From positions 1-64,000 of the forward strand of contig NZ_JXOK01000037.1 in NCBI RefSeq assembly GCF_000830505.1: 64,000 nucleotides of DNA, written 5' to 3'. Under the pieces are notes generated by a model, which made no database searches, was not told the origin of the DNA, and worked only from the letters and a program-made list of their open reading frames with translations. Positions 38,507-48,229 of this stretch are shown here, piece by piece (position 1 is the stretch's first letter; every line of letters begins with the position of its first letter). The translations under genes were made by a program, and so were the position numbers. Source of the stretch: Vibrio mytili. GTDB taxonomy: Bacteria > Pseudomonadota > Gammaproteobacteria > Enterobacterales > Vibrionaceae.

Positions 38507-39514
38507 ATGAAGTATTTGGTAACAGGTGCTGCTGGGTTTATAGGTAGCGCAACGGTTAAAAAGCTCACTGCACTAGGGCATGAGGTGGTTGGTGTAGATA
38601 ACCTCAACGATTACTATGATGTTGAATTAAAAAAGGCGAGATTAGAAACCATACAACATCCATTATTTCGCTTTGTTTACCTAGATATTTCAAATCAGGA
38701 TGCAATGTCATCGTTGTTTGAAAAAGAAAAATTTGAACGAGTTATCCACCTTGCTGCACAAGCTGGCGTCAGATATTCAATAGAAAACCCGCATAGTTAC
38801 GTTGAGTCGAATGTCGTCGGTTACTTAAATGTATTGGAAGGCTGTCGAAATAACCAAGTCCAGCACCTCGTTTACGCCTCATCAAGCTCAATTTATGGAT
38901 TAAATAATAAAGTACCTTTCTCAACATTGGAAAGTGCTGATCACCCAATTTCTTTGTATGCTGCGACAAAAAAATCGAATGAGTTAATGGCTCATTGTTA
39001 CTCTCATTTGTATCAAATTCCGACAACTGGACTACGATTTTTCACTGTCTATGGTGCTTGGGGGCGCCCCGATATGGCACCGTTTATCTTCACCAAAAAG
39101 ATTCTGGAAGGGCAAACAGTAGATATCAACAACCATGGTGATATGTGGCGGGACTTTACACACATTACCGACGTTGTTGAAGGTATCATCCGTGTCGCCA
39201 ATGTTATTCCTGTACGTAATGGTCAATGGCTGGCGGACCAAGGTTCACCGGCAAACAGTTCTGCGCCGTTTGCTGTTTATAACCTCGGTCATGGGGAGCC
39301 TATTCATCTACTGGATTTTATCGGCGGGATAGAAAAGGAACTCGATATCAAAGCGAAAAAAAATTTCAGAGAGATGCAGCCAGGAGATGTGTATCGAACG
39401 TGTGCCGATACCGAGGATTTTTATGCGATCACTGGGTATCGGCCAACGGTATCAATACAAGAGGGTATTGCTGAGCTTGTCACTTGGTATAAAGAATTTT
39501 ATATGCTCAATTAA
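38507..39514 (+). CDS. NAD-dependent epimerase, UDP-glucuronate 4-epimerase type
   Basis: A 335-residue extended SDR enzyme. It has Rossmann motif GAAGFIGSATVK near residue 7, the sugar-nucleotide epimerase block VIHLAAQAGVRYSIENP, the catalytic SLYAATKKSNE (Tyr-x3-Lys), and the GRPDMAPFIFTK segment. The GVRYSIENPHSYVESN and NDYYDVxLKKARLE elements are characteristic of UDP-glucuronate 4-epimerases (UDP-GlcA to UDP-GalA) among the epimerases. It is the first of four genes; the next encodes a polyprenyl-phosphate glycosyltransferase. UDP-glucose 4-epimerase activity is the main alternative. Confidence 0.82.
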   Translation: MKYLVTGAAGFIGSATVKKLTALGHEVVGVDNLNDYYDVELKKARLETIQHPLFRFVYLDISNQDAMSSLFEKEKFERVIHLAAQAGVRYSIENPHSYVESNVVGYLNVLEGCRNNQVQHLVYASSSSIYGLNNKVPFSTLESADHPISLYAATKKSNELMAHCYSHLYQIPTTGLRFFTVYGAWGRPDMAPFIFTKKILEGQTVDINNHGDMWRDFTHITDVVEGIIRVANVIPVRNGQWLADQGSPANSSAPFAVYNLGHGEPIHLLDFIGGIEKELDIKAKKNFREMQPGDVYRTCADTEDFYAITGYRPTVSIQEGIAELVTWYKEFYMLN

Positions 39515-39579
39515 CCACGTAAAGCAATGTGATTAGGGATTATTATCTATCGTATGTCAGTTCTAGAAGGTTAGAGGCC

Positions 39580-40323
39580 ATGTTACCGAGTATATCAGTC
39601 GTTATTCCTGCTAAAAATGAACAGGGTAATATAGGGAAATTGGTTCAAGAAATTCATGATAGCTTGAAGGCATATACAGATGTTGACATCGTGATTACTG
39701 ATGATGGCAGCACGGACAATACCGTACAAGAAGCTCTTAAAGCAGGGCATAAGTGTGGGTGTGACTTACAAGTTGTGAGCCACGAGAAAAGCTGCGGACA
39801 AAGCACTGCGGTTTTAACCGCAGTCAGACACGCAAAAGGGGAATGGATTATCACTTCGGATGCTGACGGACAGAACGATCCCTCTGATATGCCGAGTATG
39901 ATTGAACTTGCAGCCCAAGTCCACAATCCACATTTCTGCATCGCGGGTTATAGAGCGAAAAGGCTTGATACGTCTTGGGTACGTTTTCAGTCAAAAGTTG
40001 CCAATAAAATTCGGCATGCTCTCCTAGGAGATGGCGTGCCAGATTCTGGATGTGGTTTAAAAATCATTCCTAAAGCTACGTATTTGCGTTTGCCATATTT
40101 TGATCATATGCATCGTTTTCTACCCGCGTTGATCAAGGCGCTTGATGGTGAAATTGTGGTTCATCAAGTTGCTCATCGGGATAGAGAAGCCGGTACCTCT
40201 AATTACAACGCTTGGAACCGAGCATGGGTCGGAATGGTGGACTTATTTGGTGTGATTTGGTTGCAAAAACGCACCAAAAAACCGATGGTAAAATCAGTGA
40301 ATTGTACGTATCAAGAACAATGA
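39580..40323 (+). CDS. GT2 glycosyltransferase, polyprenyl-phosphate sugar synthase type
   Basis: A 247-residue family 2 glycosyltransferase: SVVIPAKNEQGNIGKLVQEI at the start, DIVITDDGSTDNT, and ITSDADGQNDPSDMP with the D-x-D-type metal site. It lacks the C-terminal membrane pair of ArnC-type enzymes and resembles DPM1 and the rhizobial RgtE group. The expected reaction is transfer of a sugar from UDP to undecaprenyl phosphate. I chose ATG 39580 with an AGAGG ribosome site rather than the GTG at 39529. It overlaps the next gene (ATGA). Confidence 0.82.
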   Translation: MLPSISVVIPAKNEQGNIGKLVQEIHDSLKAYTDVDIVITDDGSTDNTVQEALKAGHKCGCDLQVVSHEKSCGQSTAVLTAVRHAKGEWIITSDADGQNDPSDMPSMIELAAQVHNPHFCIAGYRAKRLDTSWVRFQSKVANKIRHALLGDGVPDSGCGLKIIPKATYLRLPYFDHMHRFLPALIKALDGEIVVHQVAHRDREAGTSNYNAWNRAWVGMVDLFGVIWLQKRTKKPMVKSVNCTYQEQ

Positions 40324-40988
40324 AGTGGATAAAACTTTTTTTATTGATTTCTGTAGGTGTTGTGCTTGCGTATCAAATTGACAATCCAGTTTTAGTCCAT
40401 TTGACGGATAAAAACTGGTTAGTCAGTTATATTCAACAGAAAGGTATGACAGGTGAAATCGTTATATTCATTTTCAGTGTCATATTTTTATCTTTTAGTG
40501 GTCCGAAGCAAGCCATCGCTTTAATATTTGGCTATCTCTATAGCATTCATTTTGGTGTTGTTTTAACCTTGCTTGCATGTGTTTTTAGTGCCACTTTTAA
40601 TTACTATTGTGCTCAGTTTTTACTCACGAATTGGTTGTATCAACACTTTCCTAATAAAATGATGAAATTTAATTCATTTGCTAGCCGAAAGCCGTTTTAT
40701 AAAATCTTATTATTACGCTTATTTCCGATTGGAAATAATGTAGTAACTAACGTTTTATCAGGTAGCGTCCGTGTACCTTTTCTCGCATTTCTTTCCGCAA
40801 GTTTACTCGGATACCTTCCACAAGTTGTCATCTTTGCACTAATGGGGGCTGGAATTCAGTCGTCTAGCAACTCCATGATATATCTCAGTATTTTCTTTGG
40901 TGTTGTTAGCGCCGTACTCACCACATTTCTTTATAGAGATCACATCAAAAGCCGTGTTGAATTACTAAATATGGAAGAAGAACTATGA
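40320..40988 (+). CDS. VTT/DedA-type membrane protein (TVP38/TMEM64-like)
   Basis: A 222-residue membrane protein with about six hydrophobic segments. It contains the VTT (SNARE-associated Golgi) pattern: FSGPKQAIALIFGYLYSIHFG, FNYYCAQF, a LRLFPIGNNVVTNVLSGS element with the Arg-x-x-Pro re-entrant motif, and GYLPQ. DedA-family proteins have been linked to recycling of undecaprenyl phosphate across the membrane, which would fit its position between a lipid-sugar synthase and a lipid-sugar-using transferase. It overlaps both neighbours by four bases. Confidence 0.8.
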   Translation: MKWIKLFLLISVGVVLAYQIDNPVLVHLTDKNWLVSYIQQKGMTGEIVIFIFSVIFLSFSGPKQAIALIFGYLYSIHFGVVLTLLACVFSATFNYYCAQFLLTNWLYQHFPNKMMKFNSFASRKPFYKILLLRLFPIGNNVVTNVLSGSVRVPFLAFLSASLLGYLPQVVIFALMGAGIQSSSNSMIYLSIFFGVVSAVLTTFLYRDHIKSRVELLNMEEEL

Positions 40989-42706
40989 ACCCATTTATAG
41001 CGAAAGGCAGACAAATCTGGCAAGACGAAGACTATTATCAAACCTTATGTTTTTTGTTGGTCCTAGCTATACTCATTATTTTTTCCGGAATCGGCTTAAG
41101 GGACCCATGGCCTGCTGATGAACCCCGCTTTGTCGAAGTCGCGCGTGAAATGGTTCAATCCGGGAATTGGTTTTTCCCAACCAGAGGTGGAGAACTCTAT
41201 CCTGACAAACCCCCCGTATTTATGTGGACGATGGCTGCATTTTACTGGTTAACAGGAAGTATCAAAGCGACTTTTATGCTTCCCAATGCGATCGTCAGCG
41301 TAATTGCAATTATTTGTTGTTATGACATTTCGGCAAAACTGTGGAATGTGAAAACAGCGCGTAATGTTGGGTTCTTTTTATTGCTTGCCCCACAATTTAT
41401 TATTCAGGCTAAAGCAGCGCAAATAGATGCAATGGTTGCCGCTTGGATCACCATCGCCATGTACGGTTTGGTCAGGCATTTTTTTATTAAAACCTGCTGG
41501 GTTTGGTACTACGTTGCTTGGGTTTTCATGGGGCTTGGGGTCATCACCAAAGGCGTTGGCTTTCTTCCTGCTTTATTTTTAATACCCATTTTAATTTTAC
41601 ACTTCACTGGGAAGCATAGATTCGAGAGCGCGGTATCATGGAAGTTGTTGCTCGGTCCAATTTTCATGTTAGCCACAATCGCATGTTGGTTATTGCCGAT
41701 GATATCGTTGGTTGAGGCAAGTAATAACCCTGATTATGTGGCTTATAAAAATAATATCTTGTTTAAGCAGACTGGTGAGCGATACGCGAACTCATGGGGA
41801 CACATTAAACCATGGTATTACTTTATTGTCAGTGTCATACCAGTCTTATGGTTTCCACTTTATTTTGTATTTTTTAATAAAAGCTTCTGGAAGCAAGTAC
41901 GACTTTCTCCTGCACTGACCAGCTTGTTAGCGTGGGTCGTTCTCGTCGTCGTTTTCTTTAGCATTAGTCCCGGGAAACGAGGTGTTTACGTATTGCCTGC
42001 ATTGCCCATGATGGCGATATTAGCGGGGTATGCATGGAGTCACCATTCATGGCCTTCTTGGACGAATAAAGTCCTCAAAGCGTTAATGCTAGTGCTAAGT
42101 TTGGTTTTATTATCTGCCTCAGTGATGGTGGCATTAGAAGTTGAATCTATTGTTAAGCACTTAGACGATTATCGATCTGCTCTGCCTTATGCCCTGTTCT
42201 TTTTAGTTTCGGCGTTAATATGGGGAGGGGGATTTTTTAAATCTCGTACGAAACCTATTATTGGCGTCTTTTGGTTGGCACTGTCGCTGACATGGGTCTG
42301 GTACAGTACTGTGGGCTATATGCTCATCAACCCTATTCGTACGCAAGCAAAAGACATCATGGCTGAAGTCCAAACAATTATTGGTGATGATGGAGAATTA
42401 GGACTGACAAAGTTCAAAGAGCAGTTCTTGTTGTATTCACCGATTCCTCTAACCCATTTTAGCTATTTATCTGATGGTGAAGAGCAAGAGCGGAATGCTT
42501 GGCTGTGGATTAAAGAAAAACCAAAACGTTATATCCTAACAAATGGTGATACGTTTGGCTGTTTTGCACCTGAGAAAGGAAAAGTTATTGGCACGGCGCA
42601 TCGAAAAGAATGGGTGCTCTATGATGAAGACAGTGCACTTGATACTTGCCAGGCACCGAAGAGAATCAAGCGATACGAGTTAAATGCTACCGAGCCCTAT
42701 AAGTGA
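40985..42706 (+). CDS. ArnT/PMT-like membrane glycosyltransferase
   Basis: A 573-residue GT-C fold transferase with about 12 membrane segments and a C-terminal periplasmic domain. The catalytic first loop reads WPADEPRFVEVAREMVQSGN, the Asp-Glu-x-Arg motif of ArnT-family enzymes that take a sugar from undecaprenyl phosphate, and the LYPDKPPVFMW element follows. The likely acceptor is lipid A or another envelope glycan on the periplasmic face. It closes the operon, and a terminator lies 45 bases later. It is not ArnT proper, because no other arn gene is nearby and the upstream epimerase points to a uronic acid or hexose donor. Confidence 0.84.
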   Translation: MNPFIAKGRQIWQDEDYYQTLCFLLVLAILIIFSGIGLRDPWPADEPRFVEVAREMVQSGNWFFPTRGGELYPDKPPVFMWTMAAFYWLTGSIKATFMLPNAIVSVIAIICCYDISAKLWNVKTARNVGFFLLLAPQFIIQAKAAQIDAMVAAWITIAMYGLVRHFFIKTCWVWYYVAWVFMGLGVITKGVGFLPALFLIPILILHFTGKHRFESAVSWKLLLGPIFMLATIACWLLPMISLVEASNNPDYVAYKNNILFKQTGERYANSWGHIKPWYYFIVSVIPVLWFPLYFVFFNKSFWKQVRLSPALTSLLAWVVLVVVFFSISPGKRGVYVLPALPMMAILAGYAWSHHSWPSWTNKVLKALMLVLSLVLLSASVMVALEVESIVKHLDDYRSALPYALFFLVSALIWGGGFFKSRTKPIIGVFWLALSLTWVWYSTVGYMLINPIRTQAKDIMAEVQTIIGDDGELGLTKFKEQFLLYSPIPLTHFSYLSDGEEQERNAWLWIKEKPKRYILTNGDTFGCFAPEKGKVIGTAHRKEWVLYDEDSALDTCQAPKRIKRYELNATEPYK

Positions 42707-42750
42707 CAATTAAAAAGCTAACTGGAACTCAAGTAAGGTGATATTAAGAT

Positions 42751-42780
42751 AAAGGGAAGCAAAAATGTTTCCCTTTGTAT
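42751..42780. terminator. Terminator between ArnT-like gene and pqiC
   Basis: Stem AAAGGGAA / TTCCCTTT with a 10-base loop. It lies between two convergent genes and can serve either strand. Confidence 0.75.
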
Positions 42781-42794
42781 TGTTAGCCAGTAAT

Positions 42795-43369
42795 TTATAG
42801 CTGCTGGGCTATGTCATCGGTCAGAGTCTCAAGACCATTGGACAATGCTTCTACTAATGCATCGTATCCTTCATCCTGCAGTGGCATCGAGAGCTGGACG
42901 TCTGCGCGCTTCTTAACGTTGCCGTTAGGTCGATAAGTTGCCACTCGCCCGAGATTTCAGCATTTCCTCGATAACTTCCATTAAAGTGATCTAACGTTAG
43001 TTGCAGTTTACTCTGGTTACTTTGATCGAGTAGGTTATTCACTTCTACTGGCCAATAGCGTGCTTGAGATTGACGCAAATTGGCCACCACACGTTGTGTT
43101 ATTTGGTCTGATAGGTTTTCTGCCCACTGATTGTGCTTTGCCTGAATAATTTGGGTTTCTGATGTGCGGTATACAATGCCGTTATTACTCAAGTAACTGG
43201 CAAGTTCAACAGGTCGCACGACCAACAAAGGGCGCTCAGTCATGCTTGAGTCAGTCACCTGCGATGCTTGAATTTTTAGCTGTGGTAGCAGGTACTGTGA
43301 AACCACCGGTTCTGGAGCGCTGCTGCACCCTGCTAAAAGTAACGTGGCTAACACAAATATACGCTTCAT
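42795..43369 (-). CDS. pqiC: PqiC, outer-membrane lipoprotein (frame break)
   Basis: A lipoprotein of the PqiC/YmbA (DUF330) family with signal and lipobox LLAGC at residues 11-15. The frame breaks at about 42929, where the minus strand GACCTAACGG should read GACCCTAACGG. The repaired frame continues PNGNVKKRADVQLSMPLQDE and stops at 42795, giving 191 residues. One C is missing from a CCC run. It starts immediately at the pqiB stop. In E. coli PqiC anchors the PqiB needle at the outer membrane. Confidence 0.88.
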
Positions 43370-45015
43370 TATTGTTGACCTCTTACAGGAATAGGATCGC
43401 TAACGTCATCTTCTCCGAACACCAATGAGTTTGGTTTCTCATTCAACTGTTTAAGTACAGGTTTGAATTCCGTCAATACTTTTTCTAGTTCTTTCATTGT
43501 GTCGTTCATATCGTTATACATGGTTGAGTTTGGCCCGTAACCATCCAGTGTTTTTTGTAGTTGACGCAAACTTTCTCTAATATCAGCTGGAATCGCTTGA
43601 GTGTCCTTTTGACTTAGCAACTTATCAACTTTACTTGCGACACGCTCTGCTGAAGCTAAGGTCCGCTCAGACGTTTTTAACGTGGCATTTAGTGATGTTA
43701 ATGTTTGTTCCATCGGTAAATTGTTAATTTTGTTAAGGAACTCATTGACTTGTCGCTGTACTTGAGCAAAACCACCTCGCTTAGTCGGAAACTCTTCGAT
43801 CCCTTCGAAGTTGCTTGGCACGTACTTATCATCGTCAGGGTAGAAATCGGTATCAATGTACAGTGCCCCCGTCAGTAAGTTACCCGTTTTTAAGGTAGCA
43901 CGTAGTCCTTTTGCAAATTCTTCTTTTAACTTTTGTTTGAATTTAGGCATCGCCGCCGATTGAAAATCACCGTAAACCCGACCGAGCTCAATACGAACCA
44001 ATACCGGTATTTTTTGAGCTGAAAAGTTTTCGTCTGGTGTAGGTAAACGCATAGGTACGCGCATCACTGTACCGATACGAAGCCCACGATATTCTACCGG
44101 TGCTTGACGTTTAAGGCCGCGGACGGATTCATCGAAAAACATAACAAACTCGATGTAGTCGTCATACATGCCTTCACGAAGCTGTTTAACGTCATCATAC
44201 AATCGGAAGTTAGTGAGATCTTCCGTTAGTGGTTTTCCTGGTTCCAACCCTGGGCCGGTATCAAAGGTGACGCCGCCTGTAATTAGGCTTTCCAGCGATC
44301 CAAACTTAACTTCAAAACCTTCCGCGTTGAGCTGGAGGTCAACGCCAGAGTCCATCCAAAACTTGGTACGCTCATGAACAAGACTATCGTACGGTTTAAA
44401 AATGAAAAGTTGGTAAAGAGCGTGGCGTGTATCGACATCAAAACGGGTTTTTTCTACTCGGCCGACGGTAAAGCCTTTGTAAATCACCGGATCACCGACA
44501 CTGAGCTTCCCTGCCTCTCGGTGTGTTAACACTACCCGTAGACCTTTTGCATCCGGAGAGGCCACAGGAGGCACGTCTAAGACAGTAAACTGCGTTTTTT
44601 CCTCTTTGGCTTTGCCCGGTTGAAGTTGAATGTAGGCGCCAGAAAGCAAGGTTTCCAACCCAGAGACGCCTTCTCTTCCGATTCGTGGTTTCACCACCCA
44701 AAACATGGAGTCTTCACGTAGCATACGTGCCGCATCTTTGGTCATTTCTGCTTTGGCAATAATATGATCGTAGTCTTCACTGAGTGTCACTTCAGTGATG
44801 AGGCCAACCTTTACATTGAGCGCTCTAATTTCTGTTTTTCCTACTTCAATCCCGTCTGCCGTTGGCAGTTTTAATGTGATCTCTGGTCCGGTGCTATTGA
44901 TGTATTGGAACAGCATCCACACACCCATGGCTAGCGCTAGTATAGGGATAATCCAAATAGTAGAAATCTGCTTTTGCGGTTTGATTTGAGCGGTTACGTT
45001 GTTCTCATCACTCAT
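43369..45015 (-). CDS. pqiB: PqiB, MlaD-domain trans-envelope protein
   Basis: A 548-residue protein with one N-terminal membrane segment (about 18-38), three tandem MlaD/MCE domains (about 42-135, 155-255 and 285-390) and a C-terminal helical region (about 415-520) that forms the hollow needle in the E. coli homologue. It moves lipids between membranes. It overlaps pqiA by eight bases and pqiC by one, so the three are one operon. Confidence 0.95.
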   Translation of the reverse strand: MSDENNVTAQIKPQKQISTIWIIPILALAMGVWMLFQYINSTGPEITLKLPTADGIEVGKTEIRALNVKVGLITEVTLSEDYDHIIAKAEMTKDAARMLREDSMFWVVKPRIGREGVSGLETLLSGAYIQLQPGKAKEEKTQFTVLDVPPVASPDAKGLRVVLTHREAGKLSVGDPVIYKGFTVGRVEKTRFDVDTRHALYQLFIFKPYDSLVHERTKFWMDSGVDLQLNAEGFEVKFGSLESLITGGVTFDTGPGLEPGKPLTEDLTNFRLYDDVKQLREGMYDDYIEFVMFFDESVRGLKRQAPVEYRGLRIGTVMRVPMRLPTPDENFSAQKIPVLVRIELGRVYGDFQSAAMPKFKQKLKEEFAKGLRATLKTGNLLTGALYIDTDFYPDDDKYVPSNFEGIEEFPTKRGGFAQVQRQVNEFLNKINNLPMEQTLTSLNATLKTSERTLASAERVASKVDKLLSQKDTQAIPADIRESLRQLQKTLDGYGPNSTMYNDMNDTMKELEKVLTEFKPVLKQLNEKPNSLVFGEDDVSDPIPVRGQQ

Positions 45016-46360
45016 AGTTCGCTTTCTCTTTTAAGTTATCAGATATCGGCTCCTGCACTTCGTTTTTTGGCGCCTGCCAAAGTAAACGAGAGTCAAAAAT
45101 CATTGCAGAAAGCATGGTGAAAATGACGACAGCAGCGAAAGATAACGCCGCCGGTCCGGGGTATATTGCCATTAGATTTTGCAATTGAACTAATGCAACT
45201 AAAATAGCGACAACGAAAATATCGATCATTGACCAGCGACCAATAAACTCGGTTAGACGATAGATTTTTAGCCGCGAAATACTCTCTTCATAAGGAAGGT
45301 GACGGCTTTTTTGAGCATGATAATACAGCCAAGCTAGGGCCAGCATTTTTGCCAAGGGGATAAACACACTGGCGAAAAAAATCACCATAGCCACAGGGTA
45401 GGAGCCCATTTTCCAAAGTAAAATAACCCCTTGCATAATGGTAGAGCCTTCTGAGTGACCAAGGCTAACGGTGTACATCATGGGATAAAGGTTCGCTGGG
45501 ATATAAAAAATGATAGAAGCGAATAATAACGCCCATGCTTTTTGTAAATTATCCGCTGGATTGTATTGGTGAATAACACTGTTGCAGCGAATACAACGTT
45601 GATGTTTTTTGTCTTCGAGTGGATTGATCTGATGGCACGTATGACAGCCGACATGATTGTGACTATGGTGTGTGTCGCCTTCACGGACATTGGGGAGCGC
45701 AACTGCTGGGACAAAATGACCCCAAAGCCAACTTTTATCCACCATGGAAATACACTTTACGACCAGAATCGTATAAACGCAGAAGGCCCAAAATGAACTT
45801 CCCATTTCGATATCTGCAAGAGAGGCAATCTTAATCAAGCTGACCAACACCCCAATTAAAAACACATCCACCATCAACCAAGGTTCGACACGGAACAACA
45901 AGCGGCACAATACCGTCGCGCGGCGTTGCTGTTTTGTTGACGGTTTTTGTGTTGCTGAATGTCTTCGTGATTTCAACGCTTCGAAATACAAGTAGAGTAT
46001 TAAGCCAATATAAATGCTCGGCAGAACAACAACCGTCGCCAATAAAAGTATCCCAAGCAGAACATTATGGAATTCTGCAAGCATCTTCGCTGCGTGGAGA
46101 AGGGTGATCTCTTGCGATAGTCCTTTCACACTGAATGACATAAACGGAAAAGACAAGCTGAGCACCAGCATGATCAAGCAGGCTATCGCAACAGCAATAA
46201 CACTTTGATAAGGCTTAGTGTTAATTTTAGTGAGAGCGTGAGAGCATCTTGGACATTGCGCTGTTTGCCCTTGGTCGATGTCAGGGACGTGCACAACAAG
46301 GCCACACTCTTCGCATGAAATTAACTGATGTGAGTTAGGTTGACTATTCATAAAGGGCAT
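45008..46360 (-). CDS. pqiA: PqiA, inner membrane protein
   Basis: A 450-residue protein with two homologous halves, each led by a zinc-ribbon-like pair of Cys-x-x-Cys motifs (CEEC...CPRC and CHTC...CIRC) followed by four membrane segments. It is the inner-membrane partner of PqiB in the Pqi lipid transport system. The first of two possible ATGs is used; the second is three codons later. The promoter must lie in the 278-base divergent region shared with the hydrolase gene at 46.6 kb. Confidence 0.93.
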   Translation of the reverse strand: MPFMNSQPNSHQLISCEECGLVVHVPDIDQGQTAQCPRCSHALTKINTKPYQSVIAVAIACLIMLVLSLSFPFMSFSVKGLSQEITLLHAAKMLAEFHNVLLGILLLATVVVLPSIYIGLILYLYFEALKSRRHSATQKPSTKQQRRATVLCRLLFRVEPWLMVDVFLIGVLVSLIKIASLADIEMGSSFWAFCVYTILVVKCISMVDKSWLWGHFVPAVALPNVREGDTHHSHNHVGCHTCHQINPLEDKKHQRCIRCNSVIHQYNPADNLQKAWALLFASIIFYIPANLYPMMYTVSLGHSEGSTIMQGVILLWKMGSYPVAMVIFFASVFIPLAKMLALAWLYYHAQKSRHLPYEESISRLKIYRLTEFIGRWSMIDIFVVAILVALVQLQNLMAIYPGPAALSFAAVVIFTMLSAMIFDSRLLWQAPKNEVQEPISDNLKEKANYE

Positions 46361-46638
46361 TTTAATGCATTTGGCGTAAGAATACCCTGTTTTTCCCAGG
46401 CTTGCTTGTGTTGATTCAGGAGTTTACAGGCTTCTTACGTAAATGAGCGATAAGCCGTTTACGGATTACTGCCATTCTAGTATTTGATACGATTTGCTTA
46501 TGGGCGCGCCATTTGACTAATAGGCAGTGTATACCAATGTTTAACTCTGGCGGCTAGCTCTCATCTTTAGCATGGTCGGGTTTGTTATATTATTGGTATT
46601 CATGTAGTTGACTTATTAGTCGTATAAACATCAAGGAT

Positions 46639-47186
46639 ATGGTGATGCTCTCAAAAGAAAAAACCGGGTTGATCGTTGTCGATGTGCAGGGCAAGCTTGC
46701 GACATTGATGCATGAAAGTGATGCTTTAGTAGAGAACATCACTAAGCTGTCTCAAGGTGCGAAAGTGTTAGGCTTGCCGATTTTATGGCTAGAGCAGAAC
46801 CCAACAAGGTTAGGGCAGACGGCGGAGCGATCCGTAATGTGTTACAAGACAACCTATTACCCATCGCGAAATACACCTTCGATGCATGTAAAAATGAGAC
46901 CTTTCAACTTGCATTGCAAAATGCCAACGTCGATACCTGGTTGATCTGTGGCATAGAAGCACATATCTGCGTTTACCAAACCGCGGTTTCATTAAGGCAG
47001 CTCAGCTATCGTGTTGAATTAGTAACGGATTGTGTTTCTTCTCGTACAGCGGCAAATAAAGCGCTGGCGTTAGCAAAATTGACAGCACATGGTGTGACGT
47101 TGACAGGGGTTGAGATGTGCTTGTATGAAATGCTAGAAGACTGCCGAACGCCAGAGTTTAAAGACGTTCTAGCACTCATTAAGTAA
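46639..47186 (+). CDS. Isochorismatase-family hydrolase (frame break)
   Basis: A cysteine hydrolase of the YcaC/isochorismatase-like type. The catalytic Asp is in LIVVDVQGKL, and the nucleophilic Cys with its cis-peptide is in CGIEAHICVYQTA. The frame breaks at about 46827 (GCGGAGCGATCC should have one more base), which restores RLGQTAxAIRNVLQDNLLPI and a 182-residue protein of normal length. The substrate is unknown. It is convergent with, and ends six bases from, the deaminase gene. ATG 46639 or 46645 both fit the AAGGA ribosome site. Confidence 0.85.
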
Positions 47187-47192
47187 CGCGCT

Positions 47193-48163
47193 TTACTCAA
47201 ATTCTCGCTGATACCTTGGCAGCATCGATTCGTTGCCAAGTAGCCCACCTTGATGAATGTAGATCAAGGTTTTATCACTGTTTTCTTCTAACCAAGGCGC
47301 TAAGCATTGCCACATGTAAGGATCATAGAGAAGATCAAACTCAATGTTGGTTTGCTCATCGAGTGCTTTCCAAATCGCGTAATCTTCAGCTATAAGCGAC
47401 CAAAATGGTGTTTAGGACGTGCTGTTAATATGGTTGGGTGACTGCTTTCACCAAGCTGGTTGAACTGCTCGGTTAAATAGCTCGCATCTCCGACACATGG
47501 ACAAGTTAACACTTCGATGCCGTGCGGACTTAAATGCTTGTGAAGATACAAAGCCGTTGTGCCTGTTCCTGATGGCAATGCAAGTGTAAACTGCTCTTTG
47601 CTGCGAAAGCGTGTCCAATCGAGAATTTCGCGGGCTAACTGTTTAATACCCGTTTCAGCCAGTTGACTGCGTCCTCCTTCTGGGACGATCAGAGCGCTAT
47701 TATCTGATTCATACTGGCACGAAATGTATTCATTAGGATGAAGGTCAGATCCAAGATCCTGCATGGCGGTAATCTGCATTCCCAAATCAAGCGCACCGCG
47801 ATAATTGCCAATCGGCGCTTTTTTTAACCAGTCCGGTATGTGACTAACGTAAAAGTGAAATGCCCAGCCTTTAATTTTTGCTAACGCAGCCAATGAGTAC
47901 ATGGCATTGGATTGCGCGGAACCAAAACTCACTAAGGTAGTAATGTCAGGGTTTTGAGTTTCCATGAGTGCCATGAACTTTCTAGCTTTATTACCTGAAA
48001 AGTGAGAATGCAACATGTCATCTCGCTTTAAAAAGAACGTGCGACCATTAAAACTGTGTTGGGTGATTGGGCTTTCTGAAAGTTTCATCTTGTCTCTAAC
48101 GGCGTTGCTGGCGTCAACTGAATCTTGTGCAAAAGACGCACAGTGTACCGCCATCCTGTTCAT
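47193..48163 (-). CDS. PLP-dependent ACC deaminase / D-cysteine desulfhydrase-like (frame break)
   Basis: A fold-type II PLP enzyme. The Schiff-base lysine is in FSGNKARKFM, with FGSAQSNAMYSLAA and the phosphate-binding ALPSGTGTTALY block. The frame as written stops at 47390. A missing base at about 47394 (minus strand CGCTTATAGCTG) hides a conserved tail that includes EEDYAIWKALDEQ-like text and IHQGGLLGN, ending at 47193. It is 323 residues from ATG 48163, or 298 from ATG 48088, where family similarity begins. The latter may be the true start. Family members act on D-cysteine or ACC, and the substrate here is open. Confidence 0.85.
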
Positions 48164-48183
48164 AACAACAACCAGTTAATAAC

Positions 48184-48217
48184 AAAAGGGCTTCAGAATT
48201 GCTTCTGAAGCCCTTTG
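48184..48217. terminator. Long hairpin terminator between ygiQ and the deaminase gene
   Basis: A perfect 14-bp stem AAAGGGCTTCAGAA / TTCTGAAGCCCTTT with a TTGC loop. It lies 12 bases past the ygiQ stop and upstream of the deaminase start. Confidence 0.9.
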
Positions 48218-48229
48218 ATTTGTTCGTGT

